NCBI RefSeq assembly: GCF_003240565.2
Contig: NZ_CP117257.1
Location: 372,001 to 436,000 of the forward strand
Direction of reading: 5' to 3'
From: Rhizobium tumorigenes
Lineage (GTDB): Bacteria > Pseudomonadota > Alphaproteobacteria > Rhizobiales > Rhizobiaceae
Length of the DNA: 64,000 nt
The position numbers were made by a program, and so were the translations under genes. Under the pieces are notes generated by a model. The model was given only the letters and a program-made list of their open reading frames with translations, was not told where the DNA came from and made no database searches. Below are positions 45,145 through 54,803 of the stretch, in pieces. Positions within the stretch are counted from its first letter, which is position 1. Each line of letters starts with the position of its first letter.

Positions 45145-46483
45145 CAGGCTGCGGAAATAGCGACAATTTCCCGCCGATCCTCGGTAGATGTCTCGAGACG
45201 AGCCGTTATGAGGCTTCTTCAGCGGCCTTGTCGGCCCATTTTGTCGTAATCCGCCTGGTTCGGCGAATTCCGGGCGCGATTATGCCGTCGTCAGCAGCTT
45301 CGGCAGCCTCACCAGATTATAAGCGGTGGCTGTTAGGGTGAACATCCAGCCAACGCGATCCTTTCCACGATGGCGGGTCTTGCGCATTCCGCCGCTGGTC
45401 TTGGCCCAGCCGAACACTTCTTCGATACGCTTGCGGATACGCTGACTGACACCGTAGCCGGGATGATGGGTGGTCCGACCATCAATTGCCGAGCGTCGGT
45501 TCGTCGTGTTCTGGGCGACGTGTGGCGTCACCTTTGCGTCCCGCAAGGCTTCGACGAAGTCGGCCGTATCGTAGGCTTTGTCTGCAGCCAATGTGATGCG
45601 GTGACGACCATCCATGCGGCCCACCATATCCAGAGCTGCCTCGCGCTCTGCTGTTCCACTCGCATGGGTCAGCGTGGCGTCGACAACCAGGCCGTTGCGG
45701 TTTTCCATTGTGACGTGACCCATGTGGTAAAGCTTGGCCGCCTGGCCACGGGCCTTCTTGTAAAGCCTGGCATCCTGGTCGGTGGTCGACGCATGGGTTG
45801 CGTTGCTGCGCTTCTCGCCGTGGAAATCGCGCTCAGAGTTGCGGCCTGCGGCCTTTGGCGGCTGTTTCCCTTCAGCGCCAGAGCCGCTGTCGTCAGTGTC
45901 GCTACCATCTGCGCCGTCCTTGGGTTTGAAGCTCTTCATGCTGGCCCACGCTTCAATCAAGGTGCCGTCCACCGAGAAGTGGTCGTCTGACAGCAATGCC
46001 TTAACCCGCGGCTGGCTCAGCAACGCGGCCAGAAACTTGGCGGCGATGTCGCCAGCCAAGAGCCGCTCACGGTTTTTGGTGAACACGGTGACGTCCCAGA
46101 TCGGCGCGTCCATCGACAAGCCGACGAACCAGCGGAACAGCAGATTGTAGTCCATCTGCTCCATAAGCTGACGCTCCGAGCGGATCGTGTAGAAGGCCTG
46201 CAACAACAAAGCGCGCAGCAACTTCTCCGGCGGGATCGACGGCCGGCCGATCGCTGAATACATCCCCTCGAAATCCGGGGACAGAACTTCCAGCGCCTCG
46301 TCTACGAGGGCACGGATCGGCCGCAGCGGATGGTTTGCCGGAACGCGGGCTTCGCAGCTTACATAAGAAAACAGACCCGCCGTCTGGTCATCACTGCCGC
46401 GCATGTCCTGCTCCCGCCAATCAATCACCCAGGCATGGAATCACGGCAGTCCGCTCACAGCAAGGGCCTTTTTCCGCATCCTG
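45145..46483 (-). mobile_element. IS5-type insertion sequence, copy 1 (1339 bp)
   Basis: The boundaries follow from the TTAA duplication at 45141-45144 and 46484-46487 and from the restored reading frame of the split gene. The ends, CAGGATGCGGAAAAAGG and in inverse CAGGCTGCGGAAATAGC, are imperfect inverted repeats. TTAA fits the YTAR target of the IS5 subgroup. A copy with identical transposase lies at 53152-54490, and an old fragment at 4238-4440. Confidence 0.92.
45280..46428 (-). CDS. IS5-type transposase, copy 1
   Basis: The 382-residue DDE transposase begins at GTG 46428 (MIDWREQDMRGSDDQTAGLF). The DUF772 domain (VPANHPLRPIRALVDEALEV, PPEKLLRALLLQAFYTIRSE, FRWFVGLSMDAPIWD) is followed by the first Asp in DDHFSVDGTLIEAWASMKSF. 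The second lies in ITLAADKAYDTADFVEALRD and the Glu in RIRKRIEEVFGWAKTSGGMR. Family assignment to IS5 (or the related IS1182 group) rests on these motifs. The frame is intact. Confidence 0.92.
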   Translation of the reverse strand: MIDWREQDMRGSDDQTAGLFSYVSCEARVPANHPLRPIRALVDEALEVLSPDFEGMYSAIGRPSIPPEKLLRALLLQAFYTIRSERQLMEQMDYNLLFRWFVGLSMDAPIWDVTVFTKNRERLLAGDIAAKFLAALLSQPRVKALLSDDHFSVDGTLIEAWASMKSFKPKDGADGSDTDDSGSGAEGKQPPKAAGRNSERDFHGEKRSNATHASTTDQDARLYKKARGQAAKLYHMGHVTMENRNGLVVDATLTHASGTAEREAALDMVGRMDGRHRITLAADKAYDTADFVEALRDAKVTPHVAQNTTNRRSAIDGRTTHHPGYGVSQRIRKRIEEVFGWAKTSGGMRKTRHRGKDRVGWMFTLTATAYNLVRLPKLLTTA

Positions 46484-48296
46484 TTAAAGCTGTGTTGAAC
46501 AGTGCGTTGCCACGGATTGCGACCGTTTTTTCGTTCCAATCTTCATAGCTATGCAGTTCGCGATTCAGAGCGAGGCTGGAATGGGAGCGAACCGCAGGCA
46601 TTTTTACTGAATAGGGTCCGTTCGATACCGACGAATTCAACGATTGTGTAAGAAGTGTAAAATTCCCCAGCCTGTCAATGATCGCATCTCGCTCAGCACG
46701 CTTGGTCACAAAATCGATATCAAGATCTTTCACTGCGTCGTCCAATTGTTCGAATCCTGGAATTGGCCAATTGTCCTGCCAGCGCTGTGGCATTATGTGC
46801 TCGATCGTTAGCGATGATTTTATGGTGATGTCTTCATTTAAAGCAGATCGCTTTGCTAGCTCTATTGCCTCGAAGATATAGCGTAGCCGAGCTTGTCTCG
46901 GTCCCTTATATTGGCCTCGGCCAAGCCAGCTTCTTTGCCACTCCGTGTCGGTTGGCCATCGATCGTTATCCGACACTCTGCTTGAAAGATATTCTGCCAA
47001 GGCAGCGACTTTGTCGCCATCAGTCGATCGCAGACGATCAATTATTCCGATGAAGAATCGGTTGTAGGCCTTAGTGGGCAAGCCACAAATGTCACGTCGA
47101 AGAATGAAGCTCTCGAGTACGTGAAGAGCTGGGATGAGATCGTGGTCGATCGTCGGTTCGGTCGCCATATAGATCACTAGAGGCATCGCCGTTGAAACAT
47201 CAAAGGCATCTGCAAATCGGCCGAAATTACCTATCGGATCGCCAAGAGACTGATCGAAAAGCCGCTTCTCGACTGCCGCAGTGGCAGAAATCGATTCAAG
47301 TTCCTTGGTGACAGTCGCAAACGGCCGCTCGTTCAGTATCCAGCGCCGATAGCTCTCAAAGAGGTTCTCAACCGATACGAGGTCGCCGATTTGCATAGAA
47401 AGATGATCGGTAAGCATCCAATCCAGTCGTTGTCGTGATTGTCTGCCGCGCGATGCTATCTGATTCCAGAAGGAACTATCCAAAGGAAGCCAGTGTTTCT
47501 CGTAAAGCTTGTCGACGACCAACGAATGATCGGCCTGGCCAAGGCCTTTCGCTCTTTGGAAGATGAAATTGCGCATCAGATCGCCGGGCGCCAGATCAAC
47601 GCCCCGACTATTCAACGTCTCGAATATCGTCTGGGGATCGTCCCCGCCTTCGAGTTCAATCGAGACAATTGCCAAGCCCTCCTTCAGGGCTTCGAACAAA
47701 AGCTCTAGTTTGTGTTCATCGAACTCTTCGCCGTCGGTTACGTGAGCTTCAATTTTTTCTTTGAAATATTCCTGCGCTGCTACTGATCGGCGGACGAAGC
47801 CGTCTTCATCAATGGGTGAGGGACCAAAAGCGCCGAGATCTGCATTAGGGTCCACGATGCCGATGAATGATCGACGGTCGGTCAGCGACGGCCATAGCTT
47901 GAAGCGCTCGACATCTGGGTTTTCCATCACGCCATCATTTAGAAGGTACTTCTGCAATTCAGCTTCGTAACGCGAACCGTGTGCTCTTGCGACGTCACGT
48001 AAAGCAGACAGCAGAAGTTGGAACGTCGTGAGCCGCTGTTGTCCGTCAATTATTTCGAAAGCCTGGACTTGCTTCCCAAATGTTTTAACCTGGGCAATAA
48101 CAATTGCGCCCATGAAATGAGGCGCTAGTGATGCGCGATCTACCAGAAGGCGATTGGCGGCGCGCTCGATATCTTCCCAAAGCAACTCAAGCTGCGGTTG
48201 AGCCTTCCATGCGTACTGCCGCTGGTAGAAGGGGATGAGAAATCTTTTTTTGCCGTCAAAAAGCTCTACGATAGATCGAGTGTAAGGCTTCATCAT

Positions 48297-48874
48297 TCCC
48301 CCGAGGCGCGTGCTAGTTCTTGGTAATTGATTTATAGCTCGGCCATAGCGCAAGTCCAGATTGTGCATCCGCGAAATGATGCAACGTCGTCCTAACTCAG
48401 TTGCACAATGCGGGGCGAGCCCATCTCCGATATGCTACCAATCGGCTATGTGCATTCGAAGATGCTGCCCTAGAATCTTCTAATTTAGAAATTGCAATAC
48501 CTGCGGCCGGCGCGGTGCATTACCGCTCTTGCGATGGGTATTATCTAGACCGGCGCTGCCAGGGCAAGCCGAATGGCCCATCCGTTCTGGAGATCATGCG
48601 GGCAAGCCAAGACAACTCACCAGCCACAGGTCGGACCCGTTCTGGGTCTGCGCGAGATTGAGGGATGGAGCAAGTAGGAGCGAGACGGTAGCGATTCGAA
48701 GGGTGGCGGAGCAGGTACACCCTGCGCCAAACGGTGCTCTCAATCGAGATGCGGGCCGGTGACGAATACACTTTCACCGCGAACTGGGCTGGCGCTCGGC
48801 ACGTCAAGGCAATACCCTGGCACCGGGGAATTGCAGCGGTCTTCAAATTTGAAGACGGTGAGTAGGGGGAAAAC
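48297..48874. other. Intergenic stretch between two divergent defence genes
   Basis: It holds the promoters for the GmrSD-like gene (minus) and the RloC-like gene (plus). A 38-codon frame at 48749-48865 (MRAGDEYTFTANWAGARHVK, ends FKFEDGE) sits nine bases before the RloC-like start and could be a tiny gene or the tail of a lost one. Nothing else was recognised. Confidence 0.4.
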
Positions 48875-51127
48875 GTGTTTCTAAAAAAAATTACCGAGAT
48901 CAAAAATGTAGGGCGATTCAAATCGGCGCGGATCGGGGGCGGCAGTTACGAGGAGTTCACACTGATTTACGGCGGCAATGGTCGCGGCAAGACGACGCTG
49001 TGCGCGGTCCTGCGGTCGCTTCAGCTCAACGATCCGAGGCTGGTCACGCGCCGCAAGACATTTAAGGCAACCTCCAATCCCGAGATTGGGTTGCTGCTCG
49101 ACTCAGGACTCGTGCGATTTTCGAATGGCGCCTGGACCGCTCCCCGGCCGGACATCCACATTTTCGATCAGCAGTTCGTTACTGAAAATGTGCATGGAGG
49201 AGACCAGATCGACGTCGAGCATCGCCGCAATTTCTATCGGATCGTCGTAGGTCCGACAGGAGTCGCGCTTGCCGAAGAGGTCGACAGGCTTGATGCTGAC
49301 GCCACCGCAAAGCAAGGTGAAATCGCGAACGAGAAAAAGGTGCTTGAGCAGCATGTGCCGAAAGGCATGAAGCTTGAGGCATTCCTGAAGCTCGTCGCAG
49401 ATGCGGCAGTGGCTGCAAAAATCGAGGACGCCAAGCGGACGCTAAAAGCCATCAACGACTCAGACGCCATTAAATCCCGCAAGCTCTTAAGCGTGTCCGC
49501 TTTGCCGGCATTGCCGGAAGGTTTTGCGGCTCTCCTCCTGAAGGGAGTCGACGGGATCGCAGCCGATGCCGCCGGGCGCGTAAAAAGCCACATCGCGGCA
49601 CATGGCTTTCACGAAGGCGGTGAGAGCTGGCTCGCCGAAGGCCTGAAACATGCCGTCGGCGACAACTGCCCGTTCTGCGCCACGGCACTGTCGAACAATG
49701 AGCTGGTAGCCGCCTATCGCGGCTATTTCAGCGAAGCGTATGCGGACCACAAGAAGGCCATCGCCGGCATGGACAAGGCGCTGAGCAGCGGCCTCTCAGA
49801 CGCAGCCGCGCTTAAATGCGAGCAGGCTTTCAAAGACGTAGAGACCGACGCCGCGTTCTGGAAAGGCTATTGCGACCACGAGTACCACGCGCCGGAAGCA
49901 GGGACACGGATCGTAGCAGAGGTAAAGACGCTCCTGCGGACAGCGAAAGCCCTGTTGGAGCAGAAGATGGATTCTCCGCTGGAGCCTGTCGCCACGTCGG
50001 CCGACTTCATCGAGGCAAGCGCCAAATGGTCTTCGACCGTTGCGGAACTTGACGCCACGTCGGCAGGATTCGCAGCTGCGAACCAGCTCATCCAGGCGGT
50101 GAAAGACGGAAGCGCCGCCGCGAACAAAGCGGCCGTCGAAGCGACCCTCGCGGGACTGGAAGCCGTCCAGAAGCGGCATGCCGAGCCCGTGCTGACGCTC
50201 GCAACGGGCTACCAGAAACTACTGGATGAAAAAAAAGCCCTCGTCGACAACAAGGATGCAAAGAAGAAGGCACTCGACGCCTACGATGAAGAAATCCTTG
50301 GGGCGTATGAAGCCGACATCAACAAGATCCTGGCTACGTTCGGGGCTGGCTTCAGACTGGCTCAGTGTGGCAAGAATTATGTCGGGAAAGTACCGCAGTC
50401 GACCTATTGCCTGCGGTTCGACACCAACGACGTCGACGTGACGAGGAACGGCGCGAATGATCCCGGGTTCGACACGACAATGAGCGCCGGCGACAAGAAC
50501 ACATTTGCGCTGGCATTCTTCCTGGCGCAGCTGAAGCGCGACCCGGATCTTTCCCGCAAGCTGGTCGTGTTCGACGATCCTTTCACAAGCCTCGACGATT
50601 TCCGCCGCGCCATGACCGCGAAGGAGATCGTCAGGACCGGCGGCGAGGCGGCGCAGACGATCGTTCTGAGCCACGACAAGTTCTTCCTGGAAGGCGTGCG
50701 CGGCCTCATTCATGGAGTACCCTGCGCGACCATGCAGATTTCCGGGACGTTTAGCGGCTCGTCCATCGAACCGTGGGACATCGCTTGGGAAGTGAAGGAA
50801 GGCTATCTCCAGGACCATATGCTTCTTCAGGAGTTCGCTGAGGGCCGCAACGACAACGCCCGCGAGATGCGGACCGCGATGCGGCCGCTGCTGGAAAAAT
50901 ATATCCGCTACCGGTTTCCCAACCAGATCATGGACGGAAAATGGCTCGGGGACATGCTGGCGATCATCCGCGGCGACGCCAACCATCCGTTGACTTCCCA
51001 ATATAACGATCTGGACGACATCAACCAGTATACGGCGCCGTTCCATCACGACCCCAATGTCGCCTTCGTCGATGACGAGGTCCGGACCTACGCGCAGCGC
51101 ACCATCGCAATCGTTGGCGGATGCTGA
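48875..51127 (+). CDS. RloC-like ATPase of the AAA_13 type (probable anticodon-nuclease-like defence protein)
   Basis: This is a 750-residue SMC/Rad50-like protein. Start GTG 48875 has AGGGGG six bases upstream. Walker A at 33-41 is YGGNGRGKTTLCAVL. A helical middle carries a CPFC motif at 265-268, the zinc-hook-like feature of RloC. The ABC signature at about 535 is MSAGDKNTFALAFFLAQL. Walker B at about 563-574 is LVVFDDPFTSLDDFRR, and VLSHDKFFLEGVRG holds the H-loop. The C-terminal 130 residues hold RPLLEKYIRYRFPN and NQYTAPFHHDPN, where the Arg/Glu and His of the PrrC/RloC nuclease centre could lie. RloC proteins cleave tRNA when phage attack is sensed. The nuclease role here is inference. 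Confidence 0.8.
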   Translation: MFLKKITEIKNVGRFKSARIGGGSYEEFTLIYGGNGRGKTTLCAVLRSLQLNDPRLVTRRKTFKATSNPEIGLLLDSGLVRFSNGAWTAPRPDIHIFDQQFVTENVHGGDQIDVEHRRNFYRIVVGPTGVALAEEVDRLDADATAKQGEIANEKKVLEQHVPKGMKLEAFLKLVADAAVAAKIEDAKRTLKAINDSDAIKSRKLLSVSALPALPEGFAALLLKGVDGIAADAAGRVKSHIAAHGFHEGGESWLAEGLKHAVGDNCPFCATALSNNELVAAYRGYFSEAYADHKKAIAGMDKALSSGLSDAAALKCEQAFKDVETDAAFWKGYCDHEYHAPEAGTRIVAEVKTLLRTAKALLEQKMDSPLEPVATSADFIEASAKWSSTVAELDATSAGFAAANQLIQAVKDGSAAANKAAVEATLAGLEAVQKRHAEPVLTLATGYQKLLDEKKALVDNKDAKKKALDAYDEEILGAYEADINKILATFGAGFRLAQCGKNYVGKVPQSTYCLRFDTNDVDVTRNGANDPGFDTTMSAGDKNTFALAFFLAQLKRDPDLSRKLVVFDDPFTSLDDFRRAMTAKEIVRTGGEAAQTIVLSHDKFFLEGVRGLIHGVPCATMQISGTFSGSSIEPWDIAWEVKEGYLQDHMLLQEFAEGRNDNAREMRTAMRPLLEKYIRYRFPNQIMDGKWLGDMLAIIRGDANHPLTSQYNDLDDINQYTAPFHHDPNVAFVDDEVRTYAQRTIAIVGGC

Positions 51128-51552
51128 CATTCCGTCCGGTCTGGCGCGTTCCCCGCCCGGGCCGGACGATCTCCGAATGGCCGGTGTTTTCCGGTGCCAC
51201 AAGCGATCCCCTTCAATTCACCGCCACTCCAGGCTTCTTTGATGCTGAATCTGGAGCCGGGCGCCGCAGCGCTTGCCCCGAAACGCTTTGAGCGCGTAGC
51301 TAAGGGATCGGTCCCCGTGGCGCATCACCATCAGGTGCGCAGGATAGCAGGTAGCCGTCCGCAGCGGCAGCGGTTCTCGATATTGAAGCCATTCGAGTAA
51401 TTCTCTTGCCTTGTCCCGCGATAGGCGGACAGAGGCCGGGCAAGCGCGTCTTCAATCGTGGTGGACAAGGGATATTTCTCATCCAGGCAGTCTAGCATAC
51501 CAAAGAACACAATAAGAACACCCAAGCGCGTTCTCAAAGGACTAGAGAGGTT
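51128..51552. other. Convergent intergenic stretch, nothing recognised
   Basis: This is 425 bases between the ends of the RloC-like gene and the 123-aa gene. Only short frames are present, and no clear terminator hairpin with a T run was seen. Confidence 0.4.
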
Positions 51553-51924
51553 TCAGCTAGGCTTCGAGAAGAGAGCCTGATATCCTTCAAACCGATACCA
51601 AACATAGCCAACCTCGCCCCGTGGATGCTCCTCAGCCCAGGCAAGGACCTCCGGCGTCGGAACGACCAGCGAGCTTTGTCCCTTCGGCTCGAAGCAGTTT
51701 TTGCCGTGCTTCGTATAGAACGCCCCGAACTGCCCGATATAGATTCGCCCGCGCGCCGGATTGGTGCCTTCAACGGCTGTTATGGCATATTGTAGCACAT
51801 GGCCCTGCGTCTGCCGGACCACGGCCGCATCGCCCGCCTTTGCCGCGCGATAATAGACTGCTATCTCATCCGTCGTCTGATCGACGCACGGAGAATTTTT
51901 CGTGACATAGCGCGGTTCGGTCAT
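51553..51924 (-). CDS. Hypothetical protein, last gene of the DUF262/RelA-like operon
   Basis: This 123-residue protein is not a family I recognise (MTEPRYVTKNSPCVDQTTDE, then RGRIYIGQFGAFYTKHGKNC, VLAWAEEHPRGEVGYVWYRF). It has a mixed alpha/beta pattern with a Cys pair and many aromatic residues. It follows the HEPN-like gene on the same strand after 100 bases, so it could be a partner of the operon or an independent gene. Confidence 0.6.
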   Translation of the reverse strand: MTEPRYVTKNSPCVDQTTDEIAVYYRAAKAGDAAVVRQTQGHVLQYAITAVEGTNPARGRIYIGQFGAFYTKHGKNCFEPKGQSSLVVPTPEVLAWAEEHPRGEVGYVWYRFEGYQALFSKPS

Positions 51925-52024
51925 GCTTGGGTTCCTGTGTTAAGCGATAAATCACAGCATCAGAATTGTCGCCCGTAACGATGCAAGGGACAAATACGGC
52001 CGATGACTGGCGATTTTCGGCCAA

Positions 52025-52495
52025 TCAATAATAGCCGCTGTAGTCGGGCCGGAGGTCACAGGCCTCAGCCAGCTCCCCTAGGACACCGAGAACCAAGGAC
52101 AGCAACAGCTTCGTACGCTCGGGACTGTCGAAACCGTCGTTGCTGCTTTTCCCGCCGTGGAAGAGATTATTGCGTACGACGTTGCAGAGGATGACGACGC
52201 GCTCCAGATCCGAGGTGTTATCTGCGACAGTAGCGGGCCGGAACTCAAGTGATCCGTCCTCGCCGACCATCTGCTTTTTTGGGTTAGCTTCAATCAAGGC
52301 TTCGGCGGATTCCGTCAGCTTGTATCCATCTTTCCAGCGCTCGCGAAACGCTACCCATCCTGCCTCCGCCGGCTGACCAGGTTCTGTTTTCTTCAGATAG
52401 CCGTTGGCTTTGAGAGCGAATTCGAAACGAGCGAAGAAATACAGGAAGTCGAATGCGAGGTCCTTCAGCTCATCTCCAATCTCATTTCTGCGCAT
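52025..52495 (-). CDS. HEPN-like protein
   Basis: The 156-residue, mostly helical protein has a C-terminal VILCNVVRNNLFHGGKSSND. R-NNLF-H is the Rx4H motif that forms the RNase centre of HEPN domains, placed at the start of a helix as usual. The N-terminal half (LKDLAFDFLYFFARFEFALK) fits the first HEPN helices. It starts 10 bases after the RelA/SpoT-like stop with a GAGGA site, so the two are cotranscribed. HEPN proteins are often RNA-cutting toxins kept in check by a nucleotidyltransferase partner. Confidence 0.7.
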   Translation of the reverse strand: MRRNEIGDELKDLAFDFLYFFARFEFALKANGYLKKTEPGQPAEAGWVAFRERWKDGYKLTESAEALIEANPKKQMVGEDGSLEFRPATVADNTSDLERVVILCNVVRNNLFHGGKSSNDGFDSPERTKLLLSLVLGVLGELAEACDLRPDYSGYY

Positions 52496-53151
52496 ACATC
52501 CTCACTAAACCCGTAAGATTTTAGGGTGCTCGTCGCTCATCCACGCTGGCAGATCCATTCCTCCATGCACCAGGATTTTCATCCTTTTCGCCTTGTTCAA
52601 CGCAGCCCGAAAATCGAAAGAAGTGCTATGGGCGAGCGCCTGAACAATGAAAGCGTATGGTGAAATATCGTTCGGCAACATCCCGACCCGCTGCTTCTCC
52701 GCCGCGAGAATCGGCGTCAGCTGATCGACGTCCAGACGGAGCGCCTTAAACATTTTCTGGGTCGTGTCCGCGAGACGTTTGATGTCCCGCGGAAGGCGCT
52801 CCGGCGACCATTGCGCCCTGATTTGCTCGATCAGTTTCAGCGTCTCGGTCGTGAGTTCGTCCTTTTTCGCGACGGCCGGCGCGTCCGCAAGCCGGTTGGC
52901 TTCGGCGATCGCGATTTCCGCATGCTCCAGCATCGCCTTAACTTGGTACGCGATGCGTTCTCTGGGCCAGCTGACAGTGTCGCTTTTATAGATCAGGTCG
53001 TGCGTCGCGAGGCTCCATGCATGCTGCAGAACCGTCTTGATCTGAACCTCAAAAACGATGCCGTCGAGATCGAGGTTTTTACCGGTCTGGCTGGGTCTCT
53101 TCGCAACGTAAAGCCGAAGGTCGTCGAATTTGAAATCCGAGGACTCCTTAA

Positions 53152-54490
53152 CAGGATGCGGAAAAAGGCCCTTGCTGTGAGCGGACTGCCGTGATTCCAT
53201 GCCTGGGTGATTGATTGGCGGGAGCAGGACATGCGCGGCAGTGATGACCAGACGGCGGGTCTGTTTTCTTATGTAAGCTGCGAAGCCCGCGTTCCGGCAA
53301 ACCATCCGCTGCGGCCGATCCGTGCCCTCGTAGACGAGGCGCTGGAAGTTCTGTCCCCGGATTTCGAGGGGATGTATTCAGCGATCGGCCGGCCGTCGAT
53401 CCCGCCGGAGAAGTTGCTGCGCGCTTTGTTGTTGCAGGCCTTCTACACGATCCGCTCGGAGCGTCAGCTTATGGAGCAGATGGACTACAATCTGCTGTTC
53501 CGCTGGTTCGTCGGCTTGTCGATGGACGCGCCGATCTGGGACGTCACCGTGTTCACCAAAAACCGTGAGCGGCTCTTGGCTGGCGACATCGCCGCCAAGT
53601 TTCTGGCCGCGTTGCTGAGCCAGCCGCGGGTTAAGGCATTGCTGTCAGACGACCACTTCTCGGTGGACGGCACCTTGATTGAAGCGTGGGCCAGCATGAA
53701 GAGCTTCAAACCCAAGGACGGCGCAGATGGTAGCGACACTGACGACAGCGGCTCTGGCGCTGAAGGGAAACAGCCGCCAAAGGCCGCAGGCCGCAACTCT
53801 GAGCGCGATTTCCACGGCGAGAAGCGCAGCAACGCAACCCATGCGTCGACCACCGACCAGGATGCCAGGCTTTACAAGAAGGCCCGTGGCCAGGCGGCCA
53901 AGCTTTACCACATGGGTCACGTCACAATGGAAAACCGCAACGGCCTGGTTGTCGACGCCACGCTGACCCATGCGAGTGGAACAGCAGAGCGCGAGGCAGC
54001 TCTGGATATGGTGGGCCGCATGGATGGTCGTCACCGCATCACATTGGCTGCAGACAAAGCCTACGATACGGCCGACTTCGTCGAAGCCTTGCGGGACGCA
54101 AAGGTGACGCCACACGTCGCCCAGAACACGACGAACCGACGCTCGGCAATTGATGGTCGGACCACCCATCATCCCGGCTACGGTGTCAGTCAGCGTATCC
54201 GCAAGCGTATCGAAGAAGTGTTCGGCTGGGCCAAGACCAGCGGCGGAATGCGCAAGACCCGCCATCGTGGAAAGGATCGCGTTGGCTGGATGTTCACCCT
54301 AACAGCCACCGCTTATAATCTGGTGAGGCTGCCGAAGCTGCTGACGACGGCATAATCGCGCCCGGAATTCGCCGAACCAGGCGGATTACGACAAAATGGG
54401 CCGACAAGGCCGCTGAAGAAGCCTCATAACGGCTCGTCTCGAGACATCTACCGAGGATCGGCGGGAAATTGTCGCTATTTCCGCAGCCTG
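53152..54490 (+). mobile_element. IS5-type insertion sequence, copy 2 (1339 bp)
   Basis: TTAA flanks at 53148-53151 and 54491-54494, the same ends as copy 1, and the restored frame of the split gene fix the boundaries. It has the same length as copy 1 and encodes an identical transposase. The two copies lie in opposite orientation 6.7 kb apart. Confidence 0.92.
53207..54355 (+). CDS. IS5-type transposase, copy 2
   Basis: This 382-residue DDE transposase is identical in sequence to the one at 45280-46428, with the same GTG start and the same catalytic motifs (SVDGTLIEAWASMK, LAADKAYDTADF, RIEEVFGWAKTSGG). The identity means that both insertions are recent or that the copies are kept alike by recombination. 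Confidence 0.92.
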   Translation: MIDWREQDMRGSDDQTAGLFSYVSCEARVPANHPLRPIRALVDEALEVLSPDFEGMYSAIGRPSIPPEKLLRALLLQAFYTIRSERQLMEQMDYNLLFRWFVGLSMDAPIWDVTVFTKNRERLLAGDIAAKFLAALLSQPRVKALLSDDHFSVDGTLIEAWASMKSFKPKDGADGSDTDDSGSGAEGKQPPKAAGRNSERDFHGEKRSNATHASTTDQDARLYKKARGQAAKLYHMGHVTMENRNGLVVDATLTHASGTAEREAALDMVGRMDGRHRITLAADKAYDTADFVEALRDAKVTPHVAQNTTNRRSAIDGRTTHHPGYGVSQRIRKRIEEVFGWAKTSGGMRKTRHRGKDRVGWMFTLTATAYNLVRLPKLLTTA

Positions 54491-54803
54491 TTAAAGGTCT
54501 TGCTGTCGTCAGGGGGCCTGCGCGCCGACAGATCGTAGTGGCTGAGAACAGCATTTTCCGCGACCTCGATGTGAGCCAGTGTAGGCACGACAAGCGTGCA
54601 GGCAAAAAAATCCTCAAGCTTCGCCGGCTCGGGCACCCTCCCCGTCTCGATCTTCAAAGCGAAGCTCTCGAGCTCCTTCAGCCGCGATACAAAAAACCAG
54701 CCCTGCTTTTCAGCTTCCTCCTTTAGAAAGAGCTGGACTTCAGCCGCCAGCCGCCAGCCGCCTGTACCGCTCATCGCTTTCGGCATGTAGGTCCCGTACC
54801 GTC

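Larger units (their letters stand above)
44836..48296 (-). pseudogene. DUF262/DUF1524 (GmrSD-like) protein with RAMA-like tail, split by an IS
   Basis: The 5' part (48296-46484) starts MMKPYTRSIVELFDGKKRFL and has the DUF262 motif FEIIDGQQRLTTFQLL near residue 80. It carries a long helical middle and the DUF1524 HNH-like motif LTIEHIMPQRWQDNW near residue 500. It runs into the IS after FNTAL. Removing the 1339-bp IS and one TTAA rejoins the frame as FNTALKIWASPAKTE and continues 102 residues to a stop at 44836. That tail contains CKFTYAGKQYDGQIQG, FSAASKTISQ and NGWNDWFLRD, which look like a RAMA domain. The restored protein has 705 residues. GmrSD-type enzymes cut modified phage DNA. As it stands the gene encodes a protein lacking the tail and ending in IS-derived LTGCGKRPLL. 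Confidence 0.85.
52505..54786 (-). pseudogene. RelA/SpoT-like nucleotidyltransferase, split by an IS
   Basis: The 5' part starts at ATG 54786 (MPKAMSGTGGWRLAAEVQLF) and contains WFFVSRLKELESFALKIETG and PAKLEDFFACTLVVPT, the first two blocks of a RelA/SpoT synthetase-like fold. It is broken after SKTF. Removing the 1339-bp IS and one TTAA restores SKTFKESSDFKFDDLRLYVA, then GIVFEVQIKTVLQHAWSLAT (the EIQIRTxLQHAW block) and a helical C-terminus, in total 312 residues. Several residues needed for ppGpp synthesis are not obvious (EDFFAC where D-x-xGxR is usual), so the substrate may differ. The gene lies between a DUF262 gene and the HEPN-like gene. Confidence 0.82.
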
